Source of the DNA: Chrysomallon squamiferum
Lineage: Eukaryota; Mollusca; Gastropoda; Neomphalida; Peltospiridae
DNA: 64,000 bases
Assembly: GCA_012295275.1 (NCBI GenBank)
Contig: CM022667.1
Coordinates: 6,008,994 to 6,072,993, forward strand
Direction of reading: 5' to 3'
Both the position numbers and the translations under genes were made by a program. Of this stretch, positions 24,694 through 37,204 are shown piece by piece; within the stretch, counting starts at the first letter, position 1; each line of letters begins with the position of its first letter. A model generated the notes under the pieces. That model was not told the origin of the DNA. It saw nothing but the letters and a program-made list of their open reading frames with translations, and did not search any database.

Positions 24694-27600
24694 AATTGCG
24701 AAGGACGACATTCAGGAGAAACACTGTAAATACAAAATTAATTAAACTTTTCTAAATGACAGTAAGCTATATTGGACCCTGCCTCAGCAATATTGTATTG
24801 TGGGAAAAGCAACAAGTCAATATAATAGCTTAACAATTAAAACATAATACAGACAGTAAAATTCTGTATCTGCTAGCAGAAAATACAACTGTATGTAAAC
24901 AACAAATGTAAAGTAACAATGTGAACTATTCTGAAAAAGTAACTGAAAGAAACAAATTTCAGTATGAATTTTTTATTGAGATGATAATTAAAAAAGATGG
25001 TTGAAAACAGACATGAATAAAAAGGTCTTGTTTCCCATTTCTGATCTAGATTTGTTTTCTTCACAAATGCTAAACAGCCCTTTATATTCACCAGTGAGCT
25101 GATTGATTTCGGACTTTTTTGTTACCACTTTGTAAGCATAGTCTTGTTTCTAAAGTATTCATTCTTTTGTACCTATGAAATGGATTGTTAAAATTCTGAT
25201 ACCAAATACATAAAACATCACTAACATCAGTTAATTACAACATTTAGTAACTTGAGGATATAAAATTATAGTGACTTTTTTGTATTATTATCATGTTTTT
25301 TCTCTTTTCTTTTTTTTTGTATTTTATCTGCATTAAACAATTGGGACTTGTGAAAACACTAATAACAATTATTGTCTGTGAATGTGGTATGTCAGAAGTA
25401 AGGTAAATGTCTTTTACTAGTGTATTTTGAAAAACTATATTAATTAACAGACTGCATGTCCCAGAAGTACACAATATCTGATTTGGCAAATCAAATAATT
25501 ATGTTATATGTACAGCTTATAATCAGTTTTTTAATTAAATGTTTTTCTTCAAATACTGTTATTTTTCATCTTATTAATTCATGACTTGAAACTGCATCTG
25601 CTTGGTTCACATAGCAAAATTGTTTAATTTACTGGTTTTTGAAAATGTTTTTAAAAATATACATATGACTATCGTTTAAATATCCCAGAATAAATCTATA
25701 TTATTAAAGACAAAGAGTGACATACATGTAACAAGAAGCTGCACACTTTGACTGACATCAGACTTGATGTTGTTTCCTGCTTCACAAGTGTAAAATCCTG
25801 TATCCAGACATCCAGCTTCATTTCAGCTGTACTCCACTGACTTGGAGATTTTCACTTCACGTAGAATGTGTGAGTTGTTTAACAGTTTGATGTGAGATGC
25901 TGGATTACTGTCAACTTCACATCTCAGAGACACATCAGTCAGTTCATCAACTGTTATCTTTGTAGACTTTGAGTTTAAAGTCAAAGATGTTATTGAAGTC
26001 TGATCTGCAAAATGTAAAAAGAAAATGAAATATTATTTTAAACAAAGTTTGCCATTAAATTCCAACTAAGCTGTCATGACAAAGTAATCAACTTTTATTC
26101 ATATCCTGTATTAATACAGTATAACATAACAATATGTACATTTATCACAACACTCAATTAAATAAATAAATAAATAAAAAACACTTAATATGTTTGAAAA
26201 TATAAGTTCAATTTAGATCTCTCTTTCTCCTTCTTTGTGTGGGGGAGGGAGGGAAGGTGAAAGAAAGAATGAGTATGTATGTGTGCTAACTTCTACTGTC
26301 TAACAGTACAATCTCTGCCATTAAAAACAAAAGCTAAATTCAGAGCATTACCAAAGCATAATTTACACTTATATAAATTTATTATGAGCTAATTTTATAT
26401 ATACCTGCAACACATTTAGAATTACAAATCATACGGCACATGGTATTGACTATGCAGGTACAACAAATTGCTCTCTGCATCCTATCAGCCAAACTAAGAT
26501 GTAATATTATGGAAATTATGACTGACTCACTGCATTTCAACAGCTGAAAAACAGCCAGTGATGAGGGCTTCTTTACTATTACAGGGAGAGAGTTTATACA
26601 GAATATGTAAAACAAACAAAAGACAGAACATACACTGCTAATAACACAGAATATGAAACAAAGGCAAGTTGCAGGTAAAAGTCTCAGATTACATACACTG
26701 TTTCAGTCAAGTTACTTATAACTTCTAACAAAATTTACAGATGCATAGCTAGAGGAGATGGAGATGAACATATTTAATGTAGCCACTTTCACATAGACAT
26801 TGCTAGAGTATAAGCATCTAATGGCAAGCAGAAAACCACAGCGGTCATCAAGAGCTCCATTTTCTATTTTTTTTTTTTTTTTTAACTTTAAACCTTTTGA
26901 CCTCTATACCATATATTTTGGTTTTATTGATACTATGAAGCAATAGTAAACTTTGTTCTGATTTTGACTGTATGAGAAGTGTTACTAATTATAAAGCAGT
27001 CAACAGAAATAATTAACAGACAACTTTATGAAAAGTGATATTAAATTAGATTGTTCATTCAACTGAGAACTGATATAATTATTTTTATGTCAGCTGGTTC
27101 TTACTAACCGTTACCCTGATATGCTAAATACAAACTTTCAGTGTGAAATAAATATATTCTACATGTGCTCAAAGCTTCTATTATTATTGTTCTTATTGTT
27201 CTTTATGTTACAAGAACATAGTTACTTACACTGAACATCCAAGGTAACAGTTTTGTTTTTTGACTTGTTTGTGTTTGCATTGGTGACAGTACACACACAA
27301 ACTCCAGCCTCTGTTCTGTGTATTTGTGTAAAAGAAAGTACAGCATCGTTTATTTCCTTTCTTTGACACTTCCACTTGTAAGAGCAGACTTCATCACAGT
27401 CTGCCTCACACGAAACAGCCACGTTTTTACCTTCTACTATCTGTACTGGTGAACTTCTGTTCAGTTTAACGTTATCTGGACCATCTGAAAATCAAAATAA
27501 AATGTTTTCTGTATTAAAACTGTAATAATGCACATCCATGTGTATCTGTGTCTCTGTTAATGAAGAAGGGAGAAATATTGTATTTAAGGTTTACCCTGAC

Positions 27601-29495
27601 AAAGAAAGGACAAACAACAGTCTTTGAACAATCATTGATAAATTACTGCCTAGGAATGGATATGACCCAATGGAAGTACCAAGTAAGTGTATACCTAGAA
27701 ACTATAACATGTAAACATTTTGTGTACTTCCAAGAGATTGATCTGTGTTTTACTTGAAAGTGAATTTTAACTAACAACAAAGTAAAATACCAAATGTAAC
27801 CAGGTTCCAAGTATCTGACAGTCCTGTTCTTTATAGCAGTGAAATCCTTGACTACAAAGTGGACAAATTCTAATGTTCTTTAAAAAATATTTTGTTCACA
27901 TTGCAATATGTCATCAAATACTTCTTTAAGGACTTATAGACATTTCTAAACAAAGTTATTTATTATTATCCAGTTCTCTAACAATCCTCTTTTAGTACAA
28001 AATAAATTATAAAAACAAAATATTGCTGCTTCTACACAGAGCCCTGAATTTTTGAATTAATAATAGGACATTACCTCTAACCCATAACCACTACTACTAT
28101 TAATATAAATAATATAAATAATATAAAATAATTTGACAACACTGAAAAAAAAAATGAAAAAACATAATAATAATAATAATAATAATAATATAAATCAGTT
28201 ATAAATAAATAAATTTCTAAGATTATTTTTAAATAAAACTCACAGTGTACTTTCAGAGTGAAACTTTTAGTGAGAGATTTGGCTGAGACTCTGTTAGTCA
28301 CAGTACATGTGTACTTCTGTCCTGTCTGGTTTCTTCTCACATTTGTAACACTGAGCTCAGACCCTGACTCAGTCTGTTGATTGTTAAGAGACCAGGAAAA
28401 CAAACATGGCGGCTTGCAGACAGCAACACAGTTTACATTCAAATCATCTCCTTCGTCAACATTTCCTGGTAAACTGAACACAACACTGTCTGGCCCACCT
28501 AAAAATAAAATAAAATAAAATAAATAAATAATAAATAATATAAACATAAACATGTTCACTAAATACAGCACAGTCTCAATTACCTCAAACAGATTCTTTA
28601 CTTACAACTTCTTGTAATCTAAGTATGTTTATATATAAGATTCGGTAATTTAAAATATTTCATCTTTTTTTATTACAAGTACCACTGAATGTTAAATACA
28701 GCAGTGTTTCTCAAACTGTTATAAAAATGTAATTATTTACTTACTGCTCATTTCTAATCTCAGTGTATTACTGGACACTAGAGCACTATTCAGTGTACAA
28801 AACCAGTCTGTGACATCCTGATCTGAAGCTTTGTTAATTGTCAGAGAATAGTTCTTAGTGGTTGACAGGCTGCTGTTTGTCCCATCTCCACACTCTACAG
28901 AATAATCGAAACCTTCAGGTGGAGAATTAAACACAGAACACTGATCTGGCTTCTGTCTCAGTGAACCAATACTAGAACTGCGACTATTGTTATAAAAGTA
29001 TATTAAGTCATCAAGATGTTCAGCACCTGACACTGTACAAGTCAGAGTAAACTGTTTGTCTTTGACTAAATGAGATGAAGATCCAGACAAAGTCAGTGAA
29101 ACACAATCTGTAAAGTAAAATATGAAACTTGTTTTGTTTGTGAAATAAAATTGTACTTATTTATTCAATTGTTATTTTTGTGTTTATTATTTTTATTATG
29201 CAATCTGCAAGGTGTTGTGAATTTTAAGAGTTCCCTTAAAAATTACAGTTGTCTCCATAAATTACAAATAATAAGTTAAATGCTTAGAAAATACAGAAAA
29301 TGCTCTTTATGTTATATTTAAAACAAACTAACATAAGAGAAACTAACGTAACAAGATACATTAAAACTGTTAGATAACTACTTTGTATTGCCTGTGAATA
29401 TATTTACCTCTAGACTGTATACAGTCATAATAAAATAACAAATGAATTATTTCTTTTCTGTACTTGTTATAAACATCATTAAAAGTTACTTTTAG

Positions 29496-29547
<52 letters not shown>

Positions 29548-31088
29548 TAAATGATTTTCATTTCCAAGACAATAAATGTATTCCACTGTTTCATAATCAG
29601 AAGATATATTTAAATATTAACTTTTTATTAACTTTAAATTGCAAAAATAATAATAAGTATCAGAAGTTTTCATTACAAATAATGCATTTTAATATTTTAT
29701 GAATACGTTTAAAATTTAAAACGAGATAATTTATTTAATATTCAAAACTAATAACTGTATAATACTAATTATAATGTATTAATTTAGATCAGTTATAAAT
29801 AAATACATTTCTAAGATTATTTTTAAATAAAACTCACAGTGTACTTTCAGAGTGAAACTTTTAGTGAGAGATTTGGCTGAGACTCTGTTAGTCACAGTAC
29901 ATGTGTACTTCTGTCCTGTCTGGTTTCTTCTCACATTTGTAACACTGAGCTCAGACCCTGACTCAGTCTGTTGATTGTTAAGAGACCAGGAAAACAAACA
30001 TGGCGGCTTGCAGACAGCAACACAGTTTACATTCAAATCATCTCCTTCGTCAACATTTCCTGGTAAACTGAACACAACACTGTCTGGCCCACCTAAAAAT
30101 AAAATAAAATAAAATAAATAAATAATAAATAATATAAACATAAACATGTTCACTAAATACAGCACAGTCTCAATTACCTCAAACAGATTCTTTACTTACA
30201 ACTTCTTGTAATCTAAGTATGTTTATATATAAGATTCGGTAATTTAAAATATTTCATCTTTTTTATTACAAGTACCACTGAATGTTAAATACAGCAGTGT
30301 TTCTCAAACTGTTATAAAAATGTAATTATTTACTTACTGCTCATTTCTAATCTCAGTGTGTTACTGGACACTAGAGCACTATTCAGTGTACAAAACCAGT
30401 CTGTGACATCCTGATCTGAAGCTTTGTTAATTGTCAGAGAATAGTTCTTAGTGGTTGACAGGCTGCTGTTTGTCCCATCTCCACACTCTACAGAATAATC
30501 GAAACCTTCAGGTGGAGAATTAAACACAGAACACTGATCTGGCTTCTGTCTCAGTGAACCAATACTAGAACTGCGACTATTGTTATAAAAGTATATTAAG
30601 TCATCAAGATGTTCAGCACCTGACACTGTACAAGTCAGAGTAAACTGTTTGTCTTTGACTAAATGAGATGAAGATCCAGACAAAGTCAGTGAAACACAAT
30701 CTGTAAAGTAAAATATGAAACTTGTTTTGTTTGTGAAATAAAATTGTACTTATTTATTCAATTGTTATTTTTGTGTTTATTATTTTTATTATGCAATCTG
30801 CAAGGTGTTGTGAATTTTAAGAGTTCCCTTAAAAATTACAGTTGTCTCCATAAATTACAAATAATAAGTTAAATGCTTAGAAAATACAGAAAATGCTCTT
30901 TATGTTATATTTAAAACAAACTAACATAAGAGAAACTAACGTAACAAGATACATTAAAACTGTTAGATAACTACTTTGTATTGCCTGTGAATATATTTAC
31001 CTCTAGACTGTATACAGTCATAATAAAATAACAAATGAATTATTTCTTTTCTGTACTTGTTATAAACATCATTAAAAGTTACTTTTAG

Positions 31089-31140
<52 letters not shown>

Positions 31141-33746
31141 TAAATGATTTTCATTTCCAAGACAATAAATGTATTCCACTGTTTCATAATCAGAAGATAT
31201 ATTTAAATATTAACTTTTTATTAACTTTAAATTGCAAAAATAATAATAAGTATCAGAAGTTTTCACTTACAAATAATGCATTTTAATATTTTATGAATAC
31301 GTTTAAAATTTAAAACGAGATAATTTATTTAATATTCAAAACTAATAACTGTATAATACTAATTATAATGTATTAATTTAGATCAGTTATAAATAAATAC
31401 ATTTCTAAGATTATTTTTAAATAAAACTCACAGTGTACTTTCAGAGTGAAACTTTTAGTGAGAGATTTGGCTGAGACTCTGTTAGTCACAGTACATGTGT
31501 ACTTCTGTCCTGTCTGGTTTCTTCTCACATTTGTAAGACTGAGCTCAGACCCTGACTCAGTCTGTTGATTGTTAAGAGACCAGGAAAACAAACATGGCGG
31601 CTTGCAGACAGCAGCACAGTTTACATTCAAATCATCTCCTTCTTCAACATTTCCTGGTAAATTGAACACAACACTATCCGGTCCACCTAAAAATAAAATA
31701 AATAAATATATAATATCAACATAAACATGCTCACTAAATACAGCACAGTCTTATCCACCTCAAACGGATTCTTTACTTACAACTTCTTTTAATCTAAGCA
31801 TGTTTATATATAAGATTCGGTAATTTAAAATATTTCATCTTTTTTATTACAAGTATCACTGAATGTTAGATACAGCAGCATTTCTCAAATTGTTATAAAA
31901 ATATAATTATTTACTTACTGCTCATTTCTAATCTCAGTGTGTTACTGGACATTCTAGCAGTATTCAGTGTACAAAACCAGTCTGTGACATCCTGATCTGA
32001 AGCTTTGTTAATTGTCAGAGAATAATTCTTAGTGGTTGACAGGCTGCTGTTTGTGCCATCTCCACACTCTACAGAATAACTCTGTCTGTCATTTGGACCA
32101 TTAAATACAGAACACTGATCTGATTTCTGTCTCAGTGAACCAATACTAGAACTGCCACCATCTTTATAAAACGTTATTAAATCATCAAGATTTTCAGCAC
32201 CTGACACTGTACAAGTCAGAGTAAACTGTTTGTCTTTGACTAAATGAGATGAAGATCCAGACAAAGTGAGAGAAACACAATCTGTAAAGCAAAATATGAA
32301 ACTTGTTTTGTTTGTTAAAGAAAATTGTATTTATTTATTCAATTTTTATTTTTATCTTTATTATTTCTTTATTATGCAATCTGCAAAGATGAGTGTTAAC
32401 TTTAAGAGTTCCTTTAAAAGTTACAGTTCTCTCCATATATTACAAATAAAAAGTTAAATGTTTAGAAAATACAGAAAATGCACTTTATGTCATATTTAAA
32501 AGCAAATATTTACATTATAAAATAGAATGAATTTATGTTTTATTTAATGTTGCACTGAACACATTTTAATCAATGTTTACATGGAATAACAGCCATTAGA
32601 GATAATGCAGATAGATTTGGGTTAACCATTTCATTTAAGATCTAAAACACTTTTAGATCAAGTGATAATTGTGTTTTAGTCTTCATAAACTATCTGGTTA
32701 ATTAGGCTAGTTCATTTAAAAGTTGTAAGTGTCTATAAAATAATAGCTCCAATTTTCCTAAAAAATCTTTGTTCTTTTGAAACATTTCCTTTATAAAGCA
32801 ACCCTTCTGTCAATAGTTCTGATAATTAGTATTTAAATATTTAATTTCTAGAATAATTTCAGTCATCAGTTAAAATAGCAAGAGGGATGAGCAAACATTT
32901 CACTTAGTATTACTAATAAATGATACCATAAATTTTGAAAGCAAATATCAACAGTTTAAAATAATCAAATTGAATTTATGTTTTATATAAATGTGAATAA
33001 GGAGAAAGCAGATATCAAGAGAGGTAAAATTTGCTGTGATGCAGTAGGATACTATTTTTATATGTACTATACCACAGACAAGGAAGTACAAACTATGGCT
33101 TTCTCTCACTGATCTAAAATAAGACATTGCACCTTGAAGAGACAGTTGTTGTACCGGCACATTCAATAAGGAAGGACCTACACTTTTAAATGGCTAATTA
33201 TCATAAAACACAAATTAATGATATCAAAGAAAGATTGTTCATGACTGAGAAATCAGAGCTTTTGCTTGATTTTTCCCCCCAACATATCATGTTATAGTTT
33301 GTTTTGAATATACTTTTGAACAACTTCACTATCTGTAACATTGGTGACGGATTGAGGTTCATATTCCATTTACACTGCAAATTGTTCATAACTATCTTAT
33401 TAACACTGGTATCATTTTTTTTTATATTTACTAACAAGATTACATTCATCAAAAGGAATATACAGCTTTTGGGAAAAAATGCACTTATTACAATTATAAA
33501 TTTTGTTATGAATTTTTAAAGAAATCCAAAAAATTACTGAATTATTTTTAATTTTTTACCATACACAGAGAACCTAACATGACGAGATATATTAAAATTG
33601 TTAGATAACTACTTTGTATTGCCAGTGAATATATTTACCTCTAGACTGTATACAGTCATAATAAAATAACAAGTGAATTATTTCTTTCCTGCACTTGTTA
33701 TAAACCTCATTAAAAATTACTTTTAGATAATAATAATAATAATAGC

Positions 33747-33786
<40 letters not shown>

Positions 33787-34743
33787 GATTTTCACTTCTA
33801 AGACAATAAATATATTCCACTGTTTCATAATCAGAAGATATATTTAAATATTAACTTACTGAAGAATACTGATATAAATTTAAAACATTTTTATGAATTA
33901 CAATATGATAGAAATATACAGCATTTCAGTGAACACAAATCTGGTAAAATAAAAATAAATAATGAGTGAACTATTTCTTTCAGTATGGTTATCTTTGTTA
34001 AAGATCAATATATATATATATATACATATATATTATGACAGGCATATTATGATTTATGTATTTTTAAAGTAGTTTTATTTTTTTTAAATTGAAAGAAATA
34101 ATAATAAGTATCAGAAATTTCCTCTTACAAATAATGCATTTTAATATTTTATGAATACTTTTAAAAGTTAAAAAGAGATAATGTATTTAATATTCAAAAC
34201 TAATAACTGTATAATACTAATTATAATGTATTTAGTTAAAACATTTTTACAAAGAAAAATCCATATATGTATTAAATACAATTATGTATTCCAAATTAAA
34301 ATGTGAACAGAATTATGGTTGAAAATCAACAGATTTTCTTTAATTCTACTAAAATAATGATATCGAGCACAACATCAGTAAATGTATGTAACACTTTAAT
34401 GACAGAGAAACACGTGTTTTGCGTATGACACAGATCAAATCAGATTTTATTGTTTTATTAATTATTTTAAATAAAAAATATAGTAAATATAGAGTAATTG
34501 GTTTAAATGTTTAAATATAATTCCATTCATTAAAACATAAACAAAAATAAACAAGAAAAGGTGAGTGTAATTATCAGTCAGAATAGAAGTAAAATAATTT
34601 TCACAGATGATAACCAATCAAGATTGACTGTTAGTAAGTGTTTTAAAAAAAAAGAAAAAAGTTTCTGTAAACTTACCTGAATAAGCAACACTGATCAAGA
34701 AGAAAAGAACTAAAATCATTTTTTTATCAACAGTCCAAAACAT
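22058..34743 (-). CDS. Gene C: expanded Ig/FN3 transmembrane receptor (triplicated alpha-beta pair; stops in delta and tail exons)
   Basis: Minus strand, 16 exons: 34743-34677 signal; 32281-31919 alpha; 31686-31432 beta; 30700-30338 alpha; 30092-29838 beta; 29107-28745 alpha; 28498-28244 beta; 27484-27230 gamma; 26004-25726 delta; 24604-24299 epsilon; 24024-23725 FN3; 23324-23205 TM; 23043-23010, 22768-22710 and 22167-22058 tail. About 1,060 residues to the first tail stop if the delta stop is bypassed. Two nonsense codons: TGA in delta (25825-25823, same Trp position as gene A) and TAA in the first tail exon (23020-23018), which leaves only about eight residues after the membrane anchor. Downstream tail exons stay open and keep their splice sites. 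The gene could encode a tailless cell-surface form if the delta exon is skipped. Expression unknown. Confidence 0.76.
22710..22768 (-). CDS. Gene C exon 14: cytoplasmic exon with SLYDNL
   Basis: 59 nt, phase 2 to 1 by analogy with gene B. Reads QFNTGLQESSLYDNLRQSQ. SLYDNL fits the ITIM consensus but lies downstream of the TAA in exon 13. Confidence 0.62.
23010..23043 (-). CDS. Gene C exon 13: cytoplasmic microexon ending in a stop
   Basis: 34 nt with intact splice sites. Reads EKSKSENT then TAA at 23020-23018, where gene B has TAC (Tyr). It truncates the tail before all later Tyr motifs. Skipping it would shift frame, since it is 34 nt. Confidence 0.7.
23205..23324 (-). CDS. Gene C exon 12: transmembrane segment
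   Basis: 120 nt, phase 1-1. Same GIGIGIGIVLGIELFIG helix and CWKRK stop-transfer as gene B. Confidence 0.78.
23440..23530. repeat. (TA)n(GATA)n microsatellite
   Basis: TA run then GATA run in the FN3-TM intron of gene C. Confidence 0.85.
23725..24024 (-). CDS. Gene C exon 11: FN3 domain (open)
   Basis: 300 nt, phase 1-1. Starts GPPNVPSDVRIW; SVSVSWTEEFNGG; FLVQYRAD; SLQPNSRYLIRV. The Ser codon of VPSD is at the place where gene B has TAA. Confidence 0.84.
24299..24604 (-). CDS. Gene C exon 10: epsilon I-set Ig domain
   Basis: 306 nt, phase 1-1. PTFTWYKL and EDFGIYQVVVSNGG; no core cysteines. Donor GTAAAA; acceptor CAG at 24606. Confidence 0.82.
24661..24690. repeat. Poly-A tract, 30 bp
   Basis: An uninterrupted A run on the plus strand just upstream of the epsilon exon of gene C. 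No retroposon body was recognised beside it. Confidence 0.85.
25726..26004 (-). CDS. Gene C exon 9: delta Ig domain with in-frame TGA
   Basis: 279 nt, phase 1-1, splice sites intact. TGA at 25825-25823 replaces Trp in EYS-W-NEAG, as in gene A. The rest of the domain, including FYTCEAGNN, stays open. Confidence 0.78.
26005..27229. other. Gene C gamma-delta intron
   Basis: About 1.2 kb, nearly identical to 50588-51796 in gene D. It holds a 77-codon open frame on the minus strand (26615-26382) also present in gene D. Given the near-identity of surrounding noncoding DNA, this is not evidence of coding. Confidence 0.55.
27230..27484 (-). CDS. Gene C exon 8: gamma Ig domain
   Basis: 255 nt, phase 1-1. 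CEADCDEVCSYKWKC and VCVCTVTN, with NxS/T sequons (NRS, NKS, NKT). Donor GTAAGT. Confidence 0.83.
28244..28498 (-). CDS. Gene C exon 7: beta Ig domain (copy 3)
   Basis: 255 nt, phase 1-1. VNCVAVCKPPCLFSWSL and YTCTVTNRVSAKSLTK. Its downstream intron differs from copies 1 and 2 because the duplication breakpoint lies there. Confidence 0.84.
28745..29107 (-). CDS. Gene C exon 6: alpha Ig domain (copy 3)
   Basis: 363 nt, phase 1-1. Same protein as copy 2. Nearly identical to the gene D alpha exon at 53315-53677 (one visible residue change, NNSR to NNSG). Confidence 0.84.
29492..29545. repeat. (AAT)n microsatellite, alpha-beta unit
   Basis: AAT run in the inter-unit intron of gene C, repeated at 31087-31139 and 33728-33783. 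Confidence 0.85.
29838..30092 (-). CDS. Gene C exon 5: beta Ig domain (copy 2)
   Basis: 255 nt, phase 1-1. Protein identical to copy 3 and to the gene D beta exon. Confidence 0.84.
30338..30700 (-). CDS. Gene C exon 4: alpha Ig domain (copy 2)
   Basis: 363 nt, phase 1-1. Its protein is identical to copy 3 (28745-29107), including YNNSRSSSIG and EGFDYSVECGDG. Confidence 0.84.
31432..31686 (-). CDS. Gene C exon 3: beta Ig domain (copy 1)
   Basis: 255 nt, phase 1-1. VNCAAVCKPPCLFSWSL and YTCTVTN. Only a few substitutions from the two downstream copies (for example NLPGNVEEG against SLPGNVDEG). Confidence 0.84.
31919..32281 (-). CDS. Gene C exon 2: alpha Ig domain (copy 1)
   Basis: 363 nt, phase 1-1. 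LTCTVSG, KSDQCSVF, SVECGDG and DWFCTLN give four cysteines. The most divergent of the three alpha copies in this gene (YKDGG where the others have YNNSR). Confidence 0.84.
32282..34676. other. Gene C intron 1
   Basis: About 2.4 kb without exons. 33565-34240 matches the introns that separate the duplicated alpha-beta units. About 1.06 kb (32505-33565) is absent from those units but its second half resembles intron 1 of gene A near 4740-4900, so the duplicated units appear to carry a deletion. Confidence 0.6.
34677..34743 (-). CDS. Gene C exon 1: signal peptide
   Basis: 67 nt from ATG at 34743-34741, reading MFWTVDKKMILVLFFLISVA..., donor GTAAGT, phase 1. Shares the VDKK-hydrophobic pattern with the leaders of A and D. 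Confidence 0.82.
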
Positions 34744-34829
34744 AATAACGTATTAATTATAAATTGTGACACAGTTTTAGATTAAAAATCCTGTTCTCAC
34801 AGCAAGTAACGATGCTTTTCTTTGCAATT

Positions 34830-34839
34830 CACTTCCTGG
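34830..34839 (-). promoter_or_regulatory. Candidate ETS-type site in the gene C promoter
   Basis: CCAGGAAGTG on the minus strand, 87 nt upstream of the gene C ATG. The flanking block is also conserved with genes A and D although the rest of the upstream DNA has diverged more here. Confidence 0.45.
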
Positions 34840-35362
34840 TTTATTTCTGTCAAAATGTGTACTTCTGTCCGGATTTAGTTAATGCAATAACATCCCATTT
34901 TCCATTTGAACTGAACTCACACAAGTATGGTGAATAATGATCACGTAAATGTTTGTTTCACGTTTTATTGCAATTATTAGCAATCTTTTGATACAACAGA
35001 CTAACTCTCAGCGAACTTCCACTAAGTTTACAACACTGAATATAAAATCTAAAACGAGGCTAGGTATTATCTCCACTGTGGATAGATACAGAGATTTACG
35101 GCCCGGGAAGTGTGTGACATGTATGTTTCTCCTAAAATTAATTCTACGCCCCGGTACTCAGTAATCGCCCTTTTATTAATAGTCGGGGGTATACAATTAA
35201 ATGTTTACAACGAACTAATTCTGCAACAGAGCTTTTGACGCTATGAATTTGTTTCATCATTTATAATGGGACTATCAGAAAGTCATACGCAATAGGAAAA
35301 TTGCTATTTATTTTTTATTTATTTTCTTCGTGTATTAATATTTATTTACTTATTTACTGATG

Positions 35363-35365
<3 letters not shown>

Positions 35366-35444
<79 letters not shown>

Positions 35445-35450
35445 TTTATT
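35366..35450. repeat. (ATT)n(TTTA)n microsatellite
   Basis: Trinucleotide then tetranucleotide run upstream of gene C. Related runs lie at 35697-35760 and 36150-36202. Confidence 0.85.
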
Positions 35451-36150
35451 TTTTCGAGATATATTTTAGGAAATCATAAATTAAATGGATAAATAACAAA
35501 ACTGCCCTGACTTATTTATTTATTTATTTACCTATTATTATATACCATTTTCTTTCTTTTTGATTTTGATTTTTTCATTTTTATTATTTTTTTTTTTACC
35601 GATTTTTATTTGTTTGTTCTTGCAAGTAATATAACTTACTTTACCGATTTTTTAAATTATTCTTTTATTACGTTTTTTTTTAAAATTATTTAATTATTAT
35701 TATTATTATTTTATTATAATAATAATAATAATTATTATTATTATTATTATTATTATTATTTTAGCTTGTATGCATAATTTATGCATAATTTAGTGCATAA
35801 ATTAATTAAATTCACAGACAACTTTTAAACATTTTGATTAATTAGAAAATGAACATTTTAATAAATCAGCTTTGATACGAGACAATCCGCATTTCTTCTT
35901 TTTTCTTAAGTTTAAAAGTAAATAATGTTGTAGTTTCTGGATACAAAATTTATTTCTAATATAACTGGTCAGTCTTTGTTAAATGAAGGTTCGTTAACAG
36001 CTTAGTAAAGATCAGGTGAACCCCAGTGTAACTTTGACATATTAATAGAACGCATTCTCAGATACAATTAAAACATATAAAACTTATTTATTTTAAAGGA
36101 TATCATTTAATTTCCAAATATAAATATATATATGAAAAAAGTAGGCACTC

Positions 36151-36203
<53 letters not shown>

Positions 36204-37204
36204 GTATATATATATATTTTTTCTTTCTCTCGGCGACTGTTAGGAAGTTTTCACATCTTTATGTGATGGCGGAGATTTTTAAGAAAGAAAAAAAATAACA
36301 TACTTGACAGAGTACAAGAATTTTATTTACTACAGTCTCTGAATACAAATCATAAACTAAAACTGCACATTTTCTGTGCTTTAAAATTCAGGTCTTGATT
36401 TTATGTGGTAAAATTAAATACCAAACTCAGCATGTTTTTATTTATTTTATATTTATATATAGGCCCCTTAACGATACCTTGATAGGGCCTCGATCAAACT
36501 GTGGCAGGTTTTCTCAGCGACATTTAAATGTAGAGTTTTCTGTTTTTGTTTAAGTTAGAAAATTGGCCCTAACTTATTTTATTTGTTATACGGATATTGT
36601 TGTATTATTAAGGTACAGTTTTTGAAAATGTCGGTACCATATTTACTATTTACTTAAATAGCTTACTTTAATACAGTTTAACATTTCGTAATTTACCTGT
36701 ATGTATCATTAAAGTAAGTAAATAAGTTAACCATTCATTTCTACAGATATTCCTAACTGTATGTGTTAATTAAATGTCCACTGTTAGTTAATAGGAATCC
36801 AGTTGCTCAAACATCTAACAACTTACGATCATTAGCGAGCGACAAAGGGAGGAGACCACAGAGAACAAAGAGGAGAAAGACAAAGAGAACGTGGGACGGT
36901 GGAGTTGGAGGCCATTATTAGGTAACTATGTTGGTAACTAAAGTTTGCGTTATCTTTGTTTAAAGTTGGAAATCAGGGACAAATGGTTATCCTGTATGTT
37001 CTGTTTGATTTGTTGATCAATTTGATGTAACCTGTATATGCTTTATTAGAGAGTCTGAGTTACATGTATTTCTAATATAACCTGTTACGGAAATTAAAAG
37101 ATTTAAGAATTATAGTATTTCATTGAACGCCAACTCACACGTCCTGAACCATTTAATAATAAGTGTAAAATAAAAAATTATCTTTGTAATATAACTATTG
37201 TGTT

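Larger units (their letters stand above)
28199..31384. repeat. Near-identical tandem alpha-beta duplications, period about 1594 bp
   Basis: Beta exons start at 28244, 29838 and 31432 (steps of 1594 bp); alpha exons at 28745, 30338 and 31919 (steps of 1593 and 1581 bp). Units 28199-29790 and 29791-31384 are almost base-identical, introns and AAT repeat included. At the unit junctions (about 29780 and 31375) DNA matching intron 1 (about 34230) is joined to DNA 3' of a beta exon. Confidence 0.85.

Noticed and set aside
26382-26615. 77-codon minus-strand frame, also in gene D at 50975-51208
   Set aside because: It lies in an intron within a nearly identical duplicated block, so preservation reflects recent duplication. 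No splice context or domain supports it.
27548-27757. 69-codon plus-strand frame, also at 52115-52324
   Set aside because: Same reasoning: intronic, duplicated with its surroundings, with no recognisable protein family.
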